From Flavobacterium sp. GT3R68 (GTDB taxonomy: Bacteria > Bacteroidota > Bacteroidia > Flavobacteriales > Flavobacteriaceae), in NCBI RefSeq assembly GCF_007109225.1, contig NZ_VJZK01000005.1:62001-126000 (forward strand): a DNA stretch of 64,000 nt. Direction: 5' to 3'. A program made the translations under genes and the position numbers. Positions 1-8,549 of the stretch are shown in pieces. Under the pieces are notes generated by a model. That model was not told the origin of the DNA and did no database searches. It worked only from the letters and a program-made list of their open reading frames with translations. Position 1 is the stretch's first letter. Each line of letters starts with the position of its first letter.

Positions 1-412
1 TGGTATAGTCAAGGTTTTTCTGATTCCTGAATAATTGATAAAAAGCCTGCTCGGGGGCAAAATGCAGTACTTTTAATGATGAATTTAGTTCAGGATCTCT
101 TAATTTTATTCTTTTGTAATTGGATTGTAAGGAATCTGAAACGGGTTCAGATTGAAAAAAATCGGTTTCGTTTTTTAAATACAACCATAACAAACGGTGT
201 CTTTCCAAGGATAAAGAGCTTGGAGAAAGCACATTGTTTCTTTGTGTTCCATATCCGTAAGGTAAAAACATTCGGAAGCTCTTCCCGTCAATGGGGTCAG
301 TGAAGGTATTGCCTTTTAATGCTAACGCTAAAATTGGACGTGCTACATAACTCAACCGAATCAGTAATGGCCTTGGAATGGTGTTTAATATGAATTTAAA
401 AAGCTTCTTCAT
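1..412 (-). CDS. Class I SAM-dependent methyltransferase, N-terminal part (cut by window edge)
   Basis: Reading the minus strand from the ATG at 412 gives 137 codons with no stop before the window edge, so the 3' end is missing. The protein begins MKKLFKFILNTIPRPLL and contains VLHFAPEQAFYQLF near residue 117. That resembles the motif I (SAM-binding) region of a flavobacterial methyltransferase family, where the usual form is close to VLH-APEQ. The start overlaps the stop of map by one base (TAATG), so the two genes are probably co-transcribed and translationally coupled. The substrate cannot be told from this fragment. The family call rests on recalled similarity; the open frame and overlap are seen directly. 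Confidence 0.75.
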   Translation of the reverse strand, partial: MKKLFKFILNTIPRPLLIRLSYVARPILALALKGNTFTDPIDGKSFRMFLPYGYGTQRNNVLSPSSLSLERHRLLWLYLKNETDFFQSEPVSDSLQSNYKRIKLRDPELNSSLKVLHFAPEQAFYQLFRNQKNLDYT

Positions 413-1230
413 TATAGCACTAACGGTTGTCTTCTGAATTCGTTTTCCTCATCGCTCACAATTCCTAATGCTTCATAGATATAAGCAAAAGTAGAAAGCA
501 GTTCCGGTTTTCCGTCAATGATCGCCACATCATGTTCAAAATGTGCCGATGGTTTTCCGTCAGCGGTCAGGATTGTCCAACCGTCTTTCAGTTGTTTGAT
601 ATTTTTCGTACCCATGTTAATCATCGGTTCAATCGCAACGACCATTCCTTCCACAAAAAGTTTTCCACGTCCTCTTTTTCCATAATTAGGCATTTCGGGA
701 TCTTCATGCATTTTTTGGCCCAGACCGTGACCTACCAACTCCCGAACTACCCCGTAACCATGGCCTTCGGTATATTTTTGAATGGCATTCCCGACATCCT
801 CCACGCGATTTCCGATTTTAAATTCACGGATTCCCACGTATAAGGATTCTTTGGTTACCTGTAATAATTTTTTGGTTTCCGAAGCCACTTCTCCGATTTC
901 AAACGAATACGCATGATCACCATGGTAGCCGTTTTTGAAAGCGCCACAATCCACCGAAATTACATCGCCGCTTTCCAGTGGAGTTTTATTTGGAATTCCA
1001 TGTACGACCTGCGCATTTGGACTCATGCAAAGTGAATTCGGAAAATCATATAAACCCAGAAAACTTGGAACTGCACCATGATCCCGAATAAATTCTTCGG
1101 CCAATTTGTCCAAATATAAAGTGGTAACGCCGGGTTTTATTTCCCTGGCAATCATTCCTAATGTTTTCGATACAATTAAAGCACTTTCGCGCATTAATTC
1201 AATTTCTTCACGGGTTTTCTGAATAATCAT
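412..1230 (-). CDS. map: Methionine aminopeptidase type I
   Basis: Removes the initiator methionine from new proteins in the cytoplasm using two divalent metal ions. The 272-residue product shows the full set of family ligands: Asp in VDCGAF, Asp in HGDHAY, His in GHGLG, Glu in AIEPM and Glu in HFEHDVA. I start at the ATG at 1230 (MIIQKTREEIELM), which matches the usual family N-terminus. The frame stays open seven codons further to an ATG at 1251, but those residues are not family-like and overlap a possible -7 element (TATTTTTG, 1256-1249). The gene is not in a ribosomal-protein operon here. It overlaps the downstream methyltransferase by one base. Confidence 0.95.
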   Translation of the reverse strand: MIIQKTREEIELMRESALIVSKTLGMIAREIKPGVTTLYLDKLAEEFIRDHGAVPSFLGLYDFPNSLCMSPNAQVVHGIPNKTPLESGDVISVDCGAFKNGYHGDHAYSFEIGEVASETKKLLQVTKESLYVGIREFKIGNRVEDVGNAIQKYTEGHGYGVVRELVGHGLGQKMHEDPEMPNYGKRGRGKLFVEGMVVAIEPMINMGTKNIKQLKDGWTILTADGKPSAHFEHDVAIIDGKPELLSTFAYIYEALGIVSDEENEFRRQPLVL

Positions 1231-1356
1231 AACATGTTTTTCTGACCGCAAAAATACAACATTCTATTGATAATTCTTTACTTGATATTGTTTCATGAGT
1301 TGAATCATACTTTCGTACCTTCTGAAAGATTATTTTTGTTTTTAAATTACAAGGGT

Positions 1357-2631
1357 ATGAGTAAATATGTTTCCGCAGCAGAGGCTGTAAAAATTATAAA
1401 ATCAGGAGATAGGATATATGTGCAGGCCGCTGCGGCAACGCCGACGGTCTTAACTAAAGCGTTGACTGAAAGGGCTTCCGAGTTGCGAAATGTTGAGGTT
1501 TGCCATTTGCATACCGAAGGTGAAGCGCCTTATGCCAATCCCGAACTCTCCGAAAGTTTCCATGTAAATTCTTTTTTTATTGGTAAAAACGTAAGACATA
1601 CTTTAGCGGCAGGGAATGGTTCGTACACGCCTGTTTTCCTGAGTGAACTGCCATTATTGTTCCGGAAAAAAGTACTTTCGCTGGACGTGGTTTTCATTCA
1701 TGTTTCGCCACCTGACAGTCATGGTTATTGTTCCTTAGGAGTTTCAGTAGAAGCCACTTTGGCCGCCATTGAAAATGCAAAAACAGTTATTGCACAAGTC
1801 AATCCGAAAATGCCAAGAACTTTTGGGGATGGAATCCTTCATGTATCCGAAATAGATTATCTGGTTGAAGTTGATTTACCAATTTATGGTCATGGAATGG
1901 AAACTATTTCTCCTGTAGAAGATAAAATTGGGAGTTTTGTCGCCAGTCTAATTGAAGATGAAAGTACGTTGCAAATGGGAATCGGGTCGATCCCAAATGC
2001 CGCTTTGACGAAACTGACGAATCATAAAAATATTGGATTACACACCGAAATGTTTTCCGACGGCGTGATCGATTTAATCGAAAAAGATGTAATCAATTGT
2101 AATTATAAAGGGGTTAATCGTGGGCGTGCATTAGCAACATTTTTAATTGGTTCCCAACGATTGTATGATTTTGTGAATGATAATCCGTTTGTCGAAATGA
2201 GAGAGTCATCTTATGTGAATGATACCGCTGTGATTAGAAGGAACCCAAAAATGGTAGCGATCAATTCCGCTATTGAAGTCGATGTTACGGGGCAGGTTTG
2301 TGCTGATTCTATCGGTGCCAAAATGTATTCCGGAGTAGGAGGCCAAATGGACTTTATTCGTGGAGCTTCTTTGAGCGATGGAGGAAAGGCAATTATAGCA
2401 TTGCCCTCCATTACCAAAAGCGGAGAAAGCAGAATAGTTCCTTTTTTAAAGCAAGGTGCCGGAGTGGTGACTACACGATCCCATGTCCAATACATTATTA
2501 CCGAAAACGGGATTGCCGATTTGTATGGGAAAACATTAAAACAGCGCGCCCTCGAAATGGTCAAAATTGCACACCCGAACCATCAGGAATGGATTGACAG
2601 AACCTATTATGAAATGATAAATGGCAAATAA
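1357..2631 (+). CDS. Acetyl-CoA hydrolase/transferase family protein (4-hydroxybutyrate CoA-transferase-like)
   Basis: A 424-residue CoA-transferase. The motif GLHTEMFSDG near residue 227 contains the Glu (about 231) that forms the glutamyl-CoA thioester in the Cat1 / AbfT family, and GIGSIPNAAL precedes it as expected. It probably moves CoA between acetyl-CoA and a small acid in the cytoplasm; the exact acid is unknown. I chose the ATG at 1357 (MSKYVSAAEA). The 30 residues possible upstream are hydrophobic, not family-like, and overlap a TATTTTTG element at 1331-1338 that looks like a -7 box. It is divergent from map and ends at a hairpin shared with the convergent lipoprotein gene. Confidence 0.88.
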   Translation: MSKYVSAAEAVKIIKSGDRIYVQAAAATPTVLTKALTERASELRNVEVCHLHTEGEAPYANPELSESFHVNSFFIGKNVRHTLAAGNGSYTPVFLSELPLLFRKKVLSLDVVFIHVSPPDSHGYCSLGVSVEATLAAIENAKTVIAQVNPKMPRTFGDGILHVSEIDYLVEVDLPIYGHGMETISPVEDKIGSFVASLIEDESTLQMGIGSIPNAALTKLTNHKNIGLHTEMFSDGVIDLIEKDVINCNYKGVNRGRALATFLIGSQRLYDFVNDNPFVEMRESSYVNDTAVIRRNPKMVAINSAIEVDVTGQVCADSIGAKMYSGVGGQMDFIRGASLSDGGKAIIALPSITKSGESRIVPFLKQGAGVVTTRSHVQYIITENGIADLYGKTLKQRALEMVKIAHPNHQEWIDRTYYEMINGK

Positions 2632-2634
2632 AAA

Positions 2635-2662
2635 AAAGCCCCGTTTCCGGAGCTTTACTTTT
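2635..2662. terminator. Bidirectional intrinsic terminator
   Basis: AAAGCCCCG / CGGAGCTTT stem with one mismatch and a TTTC loop, flanked by T-rich sequence on the plus side and an A-run on the other. It sits between the convergent CoA-transferase and lipoprotein genes and can serve both. Confidence 0.8.
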
Positions 2663-3246
2663 TATTTTTGGTATGAATGTTTATACGGTTTTCCGGAAAG
2701 AATCGTCAACAGGTCCTTTTCTAAACTTTCGACGGGAGTTTCGACAATCCGCTGTATTTCTTTTTCGTTTTTGTAAATAATAAAAGTAGGTACATGCGTA
2801 ATGGTCATACCTTCTTCCAGATGTTCCGGAGTTTTTTTACTTCGGTCCGTCGCGATTAAGGTCACTTTGTTGAAATCAAAACTAATGAATTTTAAAATTT
2901 TATAGAAACGCGGCACCTGTTGCTGACTGTCCTCACACCATGTCCCCATAAAAATCGTTATTTTGACATTATCGGTCAGTTTATGCAATTGTTCCACAAC
3001 TTCGTGATTCGGTTGGTAGTTTTCGTATGCAGGTACGAACCAGGCCTCAAATGGTGCCTGTTGTAAATCATCCATTCCTATGATACCTGTCAGAAATTCG
3101 GGTTTTGGTTTTTCAGCTTCCATTGTTTTTTCAGTTATTATATCTGTTGTTTTTTTGACGGTGGGAGTAGGTTCGGCTACCGTTTTTTGATTCGGTTTGC
3201 AACTTAAAAATGCAAAGACGATACTAATAATAAGTGCTTTTTTCAT
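2662..3246 (-). CDS. Thioredoxin-like lipoprotein with CxxS active site
   Basis: A 194-residue predicted lipoprotein. The signal peptide ends AFLSC with Cys16 as the lipidation site, followed by a Pro/Thr/Lys-rich linker (about 17-50) and a thioredoxin fold. The active-site motif is GTWCEDSQQQVP (Cys104, Ser107), so the second cysteine of CxxC is replaced by Ser. The cis-Pro region is present as ITHVPTF. A CxxS thioredoxin cannot run the normal dithiol cycle alone; it may act as an isomerase, bind glutathione, or trap partners. The start lies 9 bases after the gpmI stop on the same strand, so it is probably the second gene of a gpmI operon. No specific substrate can be assigned. Confidence 0.75.
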   Translation of the reverse strand: MKKALIISIVFAFLSCKPNQKTVAEPTPTVKKTTDIITEKTMEAEKPKPEFLTGIIGMDDLQQAPFEAWFVPAYENYQPNHEVVEQLHKLTDNVKITIFMGTWCEDSQQQVPRFYKILKFISFDFNKVTLIATDRSKKTPEHLEEGMTITHVPTFIIYKNEKEIQRIVETPVESLEKDLLTILSGKPYKHSYQK

Positions 3247-3255
3247 GGTTTTAAT

Positions 3256-4776
3256 TTAGGCGATTAAAGAATTTCTATTCATTATTTCCGGTTTTTGAAT
3301 GCCCATCAAGTCTAAAACAGTGGGAGCAATGTCTCCCAAAACCCCATTATGGATGTGTTTTATTTCCTTATCGACCATAATAATCGGAACCGGATTGGTA
3401 GTGTGTGCCGTATTAGGGCTTCCGTCAGGATTAATCATAGTTTCGCAATTTCCGTGGTCTGCGATGACGATGGTGGTGTAATTATTTGCCAGTGCTGCTG
3501 TAATCACTCTTTCGACACATTTATCCACCGCTTCACAGGCTTTGATAGCGGCTTCCATAACTCCGGTATGTCCCACCATATCTCCGTTGGCAAAATTAAG
3601 ACAGACAAAATCCACTTCCCCTTTTTCGAGTTCCGGAACTAATGCGTCTGCTAATTCATATGCACTCATTTCCGGTTGTAAGTCGTAAGTGGCTACTTTG
3701 GGGGAATTCCGCAGAATCCGGGTCTCGCCTACAAAAGGCTGTTCCCTTCCGCCTGAAAAGAAAAAAGTAACATGCGGGTATTTTTCTGTTTCGGCAATGC
3801 GGATTTGTTTTTTGTTGTTTTTTTCGAGGACTTCTCCTAATGTTTCGGTGACATTGTCTTTTTCATAAACGACATTCATTCCGGTAAAAGTATCATCATA
3901 GCGGGTCATCGTTACATAATACAAATCCAGTTTATGCATATTGTGTTCGTGGCAATCCATCTGAGTCAGCACTTCAGTCAGCTGTCGCCCGCGATCGGTT
4001 CTAAAATTGAAGAAAATCACGACGTCATTTTCCTCTATCGTGGCTAACGGTTGGTTGTTATCATCCACCATGATAATCGGGTGAATGAATTCGTCAGTAA
4101 TGTTTTTATTGTAATTGTCATGAAGCGTGTCAACAGCGTTTTTGGAATGGGTTCCTATGCCGTTTACCAATAAATCGTACGCTGTTTTTATTCGTTCCCA
4201 GCGACGGTCACGATCCATAGCATAATACCTGCCGACTATTGAAGCTAGTTTTACGGTTGTGTTTTTGATGTGGTTTTCGATACTTGAAATAAATAAAGTA
4301 CCGGATTTTGGGTCCACATCACGGCCATCAGTAAAGGCGTGAATAAAGACTTTTTTGAGTCCGAATTCCTGAGTCGCATCAACAAGTCCTTTCAGGTGGT
4401 TAATATGGGAATGTACACCTCCGTCTGAAACCAATCCGAGTAAGTGCACTTTTCTATTGTTGGTCTTCGCGTATTGGAAAGCATCCAAAAGGACTTTTTC
4501 CTGATGTAGGGTTTTGTTTTCTACGGCGAGGTTTATTTTTGGTAAATCCTGATAAATAATACGGCCGGCGCCAAGATTCATATGCCCAACTTCTGAATTT
4601 CCCATTTGTCCTTCGGGAAGCCCGACATTGAGACCGTCTGTGCGGAGTTCCGCTATGGGATAGTTCGCATAAAGACTGTTGATGAATGGAATATTGGCAT
4701 TGTCAGGCGCTGAAACTTTTGGGTCCGGGGATTTCCCCCAACCATCCAGAATCATTAATATTACTTTTTTGTTCAT
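3256..4776 (-). CDS. gpmI: 2,3-bisphosphoglycerate-independent phosphoglycerate mutase
   Basis: Interconverts 3- and 2-phosphoglycerate in glycolysis and gluconeogenesis; a manganese-dependent cytoplasmic enzyme of the alkaline phosphatase superfamily. The 506-residue product has the usual length. It begins with the metal-binding ILDGWG, has the nucleophilic serine in QMGNSEVGHMN (Ser61), and carries IADHGN and NTAHTTNPVP near the C-terminus. I start at the ATG at 4776 (MNKKVILMILDGWG). The frame is open 39 codons further upstream, but that stretch is a dispersed repeat element read by chance and has no family similarity. The leader therefore contains the repeat at 4787-4866. Confidence 0.95.
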   Translation of the reverse strand: MNKKVILMILDGWGKSPDPKVSAPDNANIPFINSLYANYPIAELRTDGLNVGLPEGQMGNSEVGHMNLGAGRIIYQDLPKINLAVENKTLHQEKVLLDAFQYAKTNNRKVHLLGLVSDGGVHSHINHLKGLVDATQEFGLKKVFIHAFTDGRDVDPKSGTLFISSIENHIKNTTVKLASIVGRYYAMDRDRRWERIKTAYDLLVNGIGTHSKNAVDTLHDNYNKNITDEFIHPIIMVDDNNQPLATIEENDVVIFFNFRTDRGRQLTEVLTQMDCHEHNMHKLDLYYVTMTRYDDTFTGMNVVYEKDNVTETLGEVLEKNNKKQIRIAETEKYPHVTFFFSGGREQPFVGETRILRNSPKVATYDLQPEMSAYELADALVPELEKGEVDFVCLNFANGDMVGHTGVMEAAIKACEAVDKCVERVITAALANNYTTIVIADHGNCETMINPDGSPNTAHTTNPVPIIMVDKEIKHIHNGVLGDIAPTVLDLMGIQKPEIMNRNSLIA

Positions 4777-4786
4777 TTTTTGGTTT

Positions 4787-4866
4787 TTAGCCCTGATGGA
4801 AGTGAAAAGCTTTTTGAAAGGATGACTTCTTTTTTCCTGAATAGGAAAAGCGACCAACGGAAGCTC
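4787..4866 (-). repeat. Dispersed intergenic repeat, copy A (diverged), in the gpmI leader
   Basis: On the minus strand this reads GAGCTTCCGTTGGTCGCTTT, then an A/T-rich hairpin region, then CACTTCCATCAGGGCTAA. The last 16 bases are nearly identical to the right ends of copies at 17147-17224, 27146-27247 and 46285-46344. The conserved end finishes 10 bases before the gpmI ATG, in the same direction as the gene. Copy A is the most diverged on its left side. Confidence 0.75.
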
Positions 4867-4930
4867 TTTTGATATTCCTGGAAAAAAAGCCATACTGAAA
4901 AAACTTGTAACATACAGCAGGTTTCAGCTT

Positions 4931-4938
4931 CAAAAATA
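4931..4938 (-). promoter_or_regulatory. Possible -7 promoter element for gpmI
   Basis: TATTTTTG on the minus strand matches the Flavobacterium -7 consensus TAnnTTTG. No TTG lies at the proper -33 distance, so this is only half a promoter. If used, the gpmI leader would be about 150 bases and include repeat copy A. Confidence 0.35.
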
Positions 4939-4943
4939 AGCAA

Positions 4944-7376
4944 TTAAAACCAGTTTTTAGCCTGGTTATAATCAATAAAATATTTAACGCTTATTGAAAA
5001 AACATGGCTCAAAGCGTCATTATTAAGTAAATGGGTTACGTTTTGATCAAAGCGTTTGTTGATTTCCCTTTCGAAGTTCCCCGCATTGTTTCGGTATAAG
5101 ACAGAAACCTGGCTTCCGGGGGCAAACCACCACGAGTAGGATAAATCGACATTCCAGGAATTGAAACTGGAATTCTTGTTTTTCGTGTAACTCACATAAT
5201 CGCTAAGCCTGCCGTTTTGTTCTAATGAAAGGAAGTTTTTATTATCCGCATAGGACCAATAGTGACGCACCGACAGATTTAAATTCATCTTGCTGTTGAC
5301 AGAATATTTTCCCGAAAGTGTATTGGAGTAGGTAATTACATTCCTGTTTGCAAAAATAATAGTATTGGGGGTCGACGCATTATTATCGTCATCAATACTG
5401 TCCACCCAGCCTTTGTTGTTGTTTTGCCTGAAAAAGTTGAAATAATAATTCATAGAAAATTTATCGTTGAACCGATACCTCGGGCCAAGGGAAAAGCCGT
5501 AAGAATCTCTTTCGGTTTCGTTGAATTTTGCATAAGACGGATTGAAATCAATAGCAAATTTATAGTTGTAATTGGATGAAAAATAGAACCAGCCGCCAAT
5601 TTTTTCGGGTGTAATTACATATCTGTTTTCGGCGCGTGGTTCGTAATAATTAAACGATTCTAAGGCATTGTAGTCGATTCCGAATCCGAAATAATGATTT
5701 TTCTTGTTTTTCAGATTGACATTCATATTGATGTTATTTCCCTGCAATTTCCCGGTTTCTTTCTGGAATTGTGAAAAAACATTTATCGCACTATTAAACG
5801 AATTGAAATACTTCGTAGGATTTAAAATCCTGTAAGTGGTAAATCCATACAATACATAATAATTGGTTTCGAAATTGATTCCGAGGTCATTATTGTCATA
5901 ATCTTTTGTAACCAAGTCTGCGCCAATTCCGGAGCGATAGTTCCCGCTTGTTTCGTTAAGATTTACTGTTGTTGACACGCCTTGTTTTTGTTCGGCATCG
6001 TTTCTATAACTGTATTTGTAATTACCTGAAAGATTGTAGGTGTTTTTCCTGGTGTTTAAGTCCCATACCAAAGCCGAGACGTTGGCATCATAAAAACTCC
6101 CATCCCTGATGACATTAGTGTTCACGAATGAAACGGATGAGTTTTTATTAAACCTTTGATCGAAAACCAATACATTATAATTGGTTAACGGATCGACCAG
6201 CAGGTGCGCGGTTTCGCCGGTACCGGTATTTCTGACTTTGGCAATAGTGTTTTCCGTTATGGCATTTAAAACCCCGATTCCTAATCCGTTTTTGGTTCGG
6301 CCCGAAATCTTAAAGGCATTGATGAGGCTGACGTTATTGGGATATTCTGAAATTTCAATATCAGACGGTAAGGCTGCCCGCAAAGTTCCATAATCTAACA
6401 CGGGATTTCCGCCAATTCTTCGGGAATAAAAGAGATTTCCTTTGCTGAACAAATCCGTTCCTTCGGTAAAAAAAGCACGGTTCTCGTTGAATTGTTGTTC
6501 AAAAGGACCTAAGTTTAAGACTTGCTCATCATATTTGGTCTGTCCAAAATCAGGAACCAGAATCATATCCAGTGTGAAGGCATCATTAATACCATATTTG
6601 ATATCCAGGCCTCCCTTTATTGTTCCTTTGGTTTTATTTACCGCATTTGCGTCTGCATAATAAGAGGCATAGGGCAATAAGAACAACCTTGTGGGTGGTT
6701 TGATATTTTCGATTCCTTCCAGGATACCTGTTTGTTGCGTGAAAGTACCCAATTTGGAATCGATGAAGTTCCACGAATATTTTTGGCGGTCCCTTTGGAT
6801 GTTCCTGAAAAAATTGATGCCCCAGGTTTGTTTCTTTTCGGGAGAAAAACGTAGGGCAGCATACGGAATGCGCATTTCAACTACCCACCCAAAATCGGTG
6901 ATTTTTGCCTTGCTTTCCCAAACGGCATCCCAGGAAAAGTCTTCCCCGTTAGAATCAGTGGCAACGCAATCGAGCTGACCATCTGCTGCAGAAACAAAAA
7001 AACGAAAATCTTGTTGACCGTCGTTGAATCCGTTGATGAAAACGGCAAAAAAATCACTCGATCCCAAATCATCGCGTTGTGCAATTTCTTTGAAAATCTT
7101 ATCGGGTTGGTCATCATATAATAAAACACCAACGTACACGGCGTCATTGTCGTATAGAACTTTGACTTCGGTTTTTTTTGTGTCGGCAATAGGTTTACCG
7201 TTATCTGGTTCAAACATGACAAAGTCGGTGGCGGCTGGTACGGTACTCCATCCTTCTTCATTAAGATTACCATCGATAGTTATGTCGGTGGCAACAGATT
7301 TGGTTTGTAATACCTTCTTTTGTCCATAAATGCAGGAACATAAAAAAAGAAAACTGACTAATAAAATTCTTTTCAT
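4944..7376 (-). CDS. DUF5916 outer-membrane protein with CBM9-like N-terminal domain
   Basis: An 810-residue exported protein. Residues 1-18 are a signal peptide ending at YGQ. About 25-220 resemble the carbohydrate-binding family 9-like domain (ITIDGNLNEEGWSTVPAATDF, VEMRIPYAALRFSP). The rest is the DUF5916 region, rich in alternating aromatic residues and ending in a beta-strand with a C-terminal Phe, as expected of an outer-membrane barrel. The motif RAFFTEGTDLF is characteristic of DUF5916 proteins. The function is not established; a role in binding or transport of a polymer at the outer membrane is an inference. It has its own promoter at 7408-7437 and is followed by about 170 bases before gpmI. 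Confidence 0.85.
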   Translation of the reverse strand: MKRILLVSFLFLCSCIYGQKKVLQTKSVATDITIDGNLNEEGWSTVPAATDFVMFEPDNGKPIADTKKTEVKVLYDNDAVYVGVLLYDDQPDKIFKEIAQRDDLGSSDFFAVFINGFNDGQQDFRFFVSAADGQLDCVATDSNGEDFSWDAVWESKAKITDFGWVVEMRIPYAALRFSPEKKQTWGINFFRNIQRDRQKYSWNFIDSKLGTFTQQTGILEGIENIKPPTRLFLLPYASYYADANAVNKTKGTIKGGLDIKYGINDAFTLDMILVPDFGQTKYDEQVLNLGPFEQQFNENRAFFTEGTDLFSKGNLFYSRRIGGNPVLDYGTLRAALPSDIEISEYPNNVSLINAFKISGRTKNGLGIGVLNAITENTIAKVRNTGTGETAHLLVDPLTNYNVLVFDQRFNKNSSVSFVNTNVIRDGSFYDANVSALVWDLNTRKNTYNLSGNYKYSYRNDAEQKQGVSTTVNLNETSGNYRSGIGADLVTKDYDNNDLGINFETNYYVLYGFTTYRILNPTKYFNSFNSAINVFSQFQKETGKLQGNNINMNVNLKNKKNHYFGFGIDYNALESFNYYEPRAENRYVITPEKIGGWFYFSSNYNYKFAIDFNPSYAKFNETERDSYGFSLGPRYRFNDKFSMNYYFNFFRQNNNKGWVDSIDDDNNASTPNTIIFANRNVITYSNTLSGKYSVNSKMNLNLSVRHYWSYADNKNFLSLEQNGRLSDYVSYTKNKNSSFNSWNVDLSYSWWFAPGSQVSVLYRNNAGNFEREINKRFDQNVTHLLNNDALSHVFSISVKYFIDYNQAKNWF

Positions 7377-7407
7377 TGGGGTTTGATTGATATTGATTGA
7401 TGACGAG

Positions 7408-7437
7408 CAAAATTATCGATAAATCTTACATTTGCAA
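7408..7437 (-). promoter_or_regulatory. Promoter of the DUF5916 gene
   Basis: Minus strand: TTG at 7437-7435, 19-base spacer, TAATTTTG at 7415-7408. This matches the Flavobacterium sigma-A consensus TTG-N17-23-TAnnTTTG exactly and predicts a leader of about 25 bases. Confidence 0.75.
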
Positions 7438-7766
7438 CGATTTTATAGTTTTATTAAGAAGTTTGAAACGGTTCTTCCATATGTAGCTTTATAATGGACG
7501 TTGTTACAAAGCACAATTTATTTTAAATATTTTATATTGTAAAGCGTTAAAAAACAGCTTTTTAATGTGAAAATTATTGCAAGAAGAAGTTAAAATTGGT
7601 CACATTTGTCGCTTTTTGCGCTTTTTATGGCAATAATGCGTGCTAAGGCCCGTTATATAACGGTCTGCATTAAATGTATGATGTTAAATCGATAATAATT
7701 TTGGCTTACCGAGTTGAAAAAATATCGACAAACTGTTAAATTTTACCGATTAAATGCAAAAAAATA
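7438..7766. other. AT-rich divergent intergenic region with a 14 bp palindrome
   Basis: Non-coding stretch between the divergent DUF5916 and L,D-transpeptidase promoters. I see no convincing ORF. The one distinct feature is a perfect palindrome, CCGTTATATAACGG at 7650-7663, a possible operator. The rest is A/T-rich without clear repeats. Confidence 0.5.
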
Positions 7767-7796
7767 TTTGAAGTTCTAATTATTTTTATATTTTTG
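7767..7796 (+). promoter_or_regulatory. Promoter of the L,D-transpeptidase gene
   Basis: TTTG at 7767-7770, 18-base spacer, TATTTTTG at 7789-7796. It matches the Flavobacterium consensus and predicts transcription starting near 7802, just downstream of the in-frame ATG at 7794. It therefore supports the ATG at 7833 as the real start. Confidence 0.75.
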
Positions 7797-7832
7797 GCTT
7801 CAGAAATTAATAATGCAACACATACATTACCA

Positions 7833-8549
7833 ATGATTTACAAAATACTGCCTTTACTAGTTTTCTTTTTGTCTTCGTTTACCTCAAATGATATAAATAC
7901 GACAAAACGCATCGATTCCAAATTGATTGCCAGTACCACCGAAACCAGTTTTGAAATGAAAGTGGCTACTATATATAATAATCTGCATGCCAACAATTTA
8001 GCTTTGCCAAAACTGGAAAGTTTCAGCAAGGCTCTGGAAGGGTTTTATGACTTGAGAGACAAAGGATTTATTACTAAAAATGTTCTGACATTGATCGATT
8101 TCACATTATCCTCTAATACTAAGAGATTGTGGGTTATTGATTTGAATACCAATACGATTCTATATAACTCTTTAGTTGCTCACGGAAGAAATACCGGTGA
8201 AGAATTTGCCAATAGTTTTTCAAATTCAGCGGAGTCATACAAAAGCAGTTTAGGGTTCTACGCTACAGGTGAAGTCTATAATGGAAAACACGGTATGTCA
8301 TTGAAGTTAGATGGTTTGGAAAAAGGCATCAACAGCAATGCAAGAAACAGAGGCGTAGTGATGCATGCCGCGGATTATGTTTCGAATGGTTTTATTCAAA
8401 ATCATAAAAGATTGGGAAGAAGCCAGGGTTGTCCTGCAGTTCCCGGAGAATTATCAAAAGAGATCATCAATACAATCAAAAACAAATCTTGTTTGTTTAT
8501 TTATCATCCCTCTGCAAATTACAAAGCATCTCCTAGGTTTGTCTCATAA
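7833..8549 (+). CDS. Murein L,D-transpeptidase catalytic domain protein (YkuD-like), secreted
   Basis: A 238-residue exported protein with an N-terminal signal sequence (MIYKILPLLVFFLSSF). The C-terminal half carries the catalytic pattern VVMHAADYV near residue 178 and GRSQGCPAVP with Cys200, the His and Cys of the L,D-transpeptidase fold (the YkuD-like_2 type, shorter than the YcbB type). It probably makes or remodels 3-3 peptidoglycan cross-links, or acts as a carboxypeptidase, in the periplasm. The start was chosen because the promoter lies across an earlier in-frame ATG and because the signal peptide begins here. Its last six bases overlap the end of the convergent larger L,D-transpeptidase gene. 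Confidence 0.85.
   Translation: MIYKILPLLVFFLSSFTSNDINTTKRIDSKLIASTTETSFEMKVATIYNNLHANNLALPKLESFSKALEGFYDLRDKGFITKNVLTLIDFTLSSNTKRLWVIDLNTNTILYNSLVAHGRNTGEEFANSFSNSAESYKSSLGFYATGEVYNGKHGMSLKLDGLEKGINSNARNRGVVMHAADYVSNGFIQNHKRLGRSQGCPAVPGELSKEIINTIKNKSCLFIYHPSANYKASPRFVS

Noticed and set aside
76..303. Plus-strand open frame of 75 codons at the window start
   Set aside because: It is the shadow of the minus-strand methyltransferase, which has a family-like sequence and overlaps map as an operon.
4777..4893. N-terminal extension of gpmI by 39 codons
   Set aside because: These codons read through repeat copy A, have no family similarity, and the family N-terminus begins at the ATG at 4776.
7794..7832. 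Upstream in-frame ATG for the small L,D-transpeptidase
   Set aside because: The ATG lies inside or at the edge of the predicted -7 promoter element, so it would not be transcribed.
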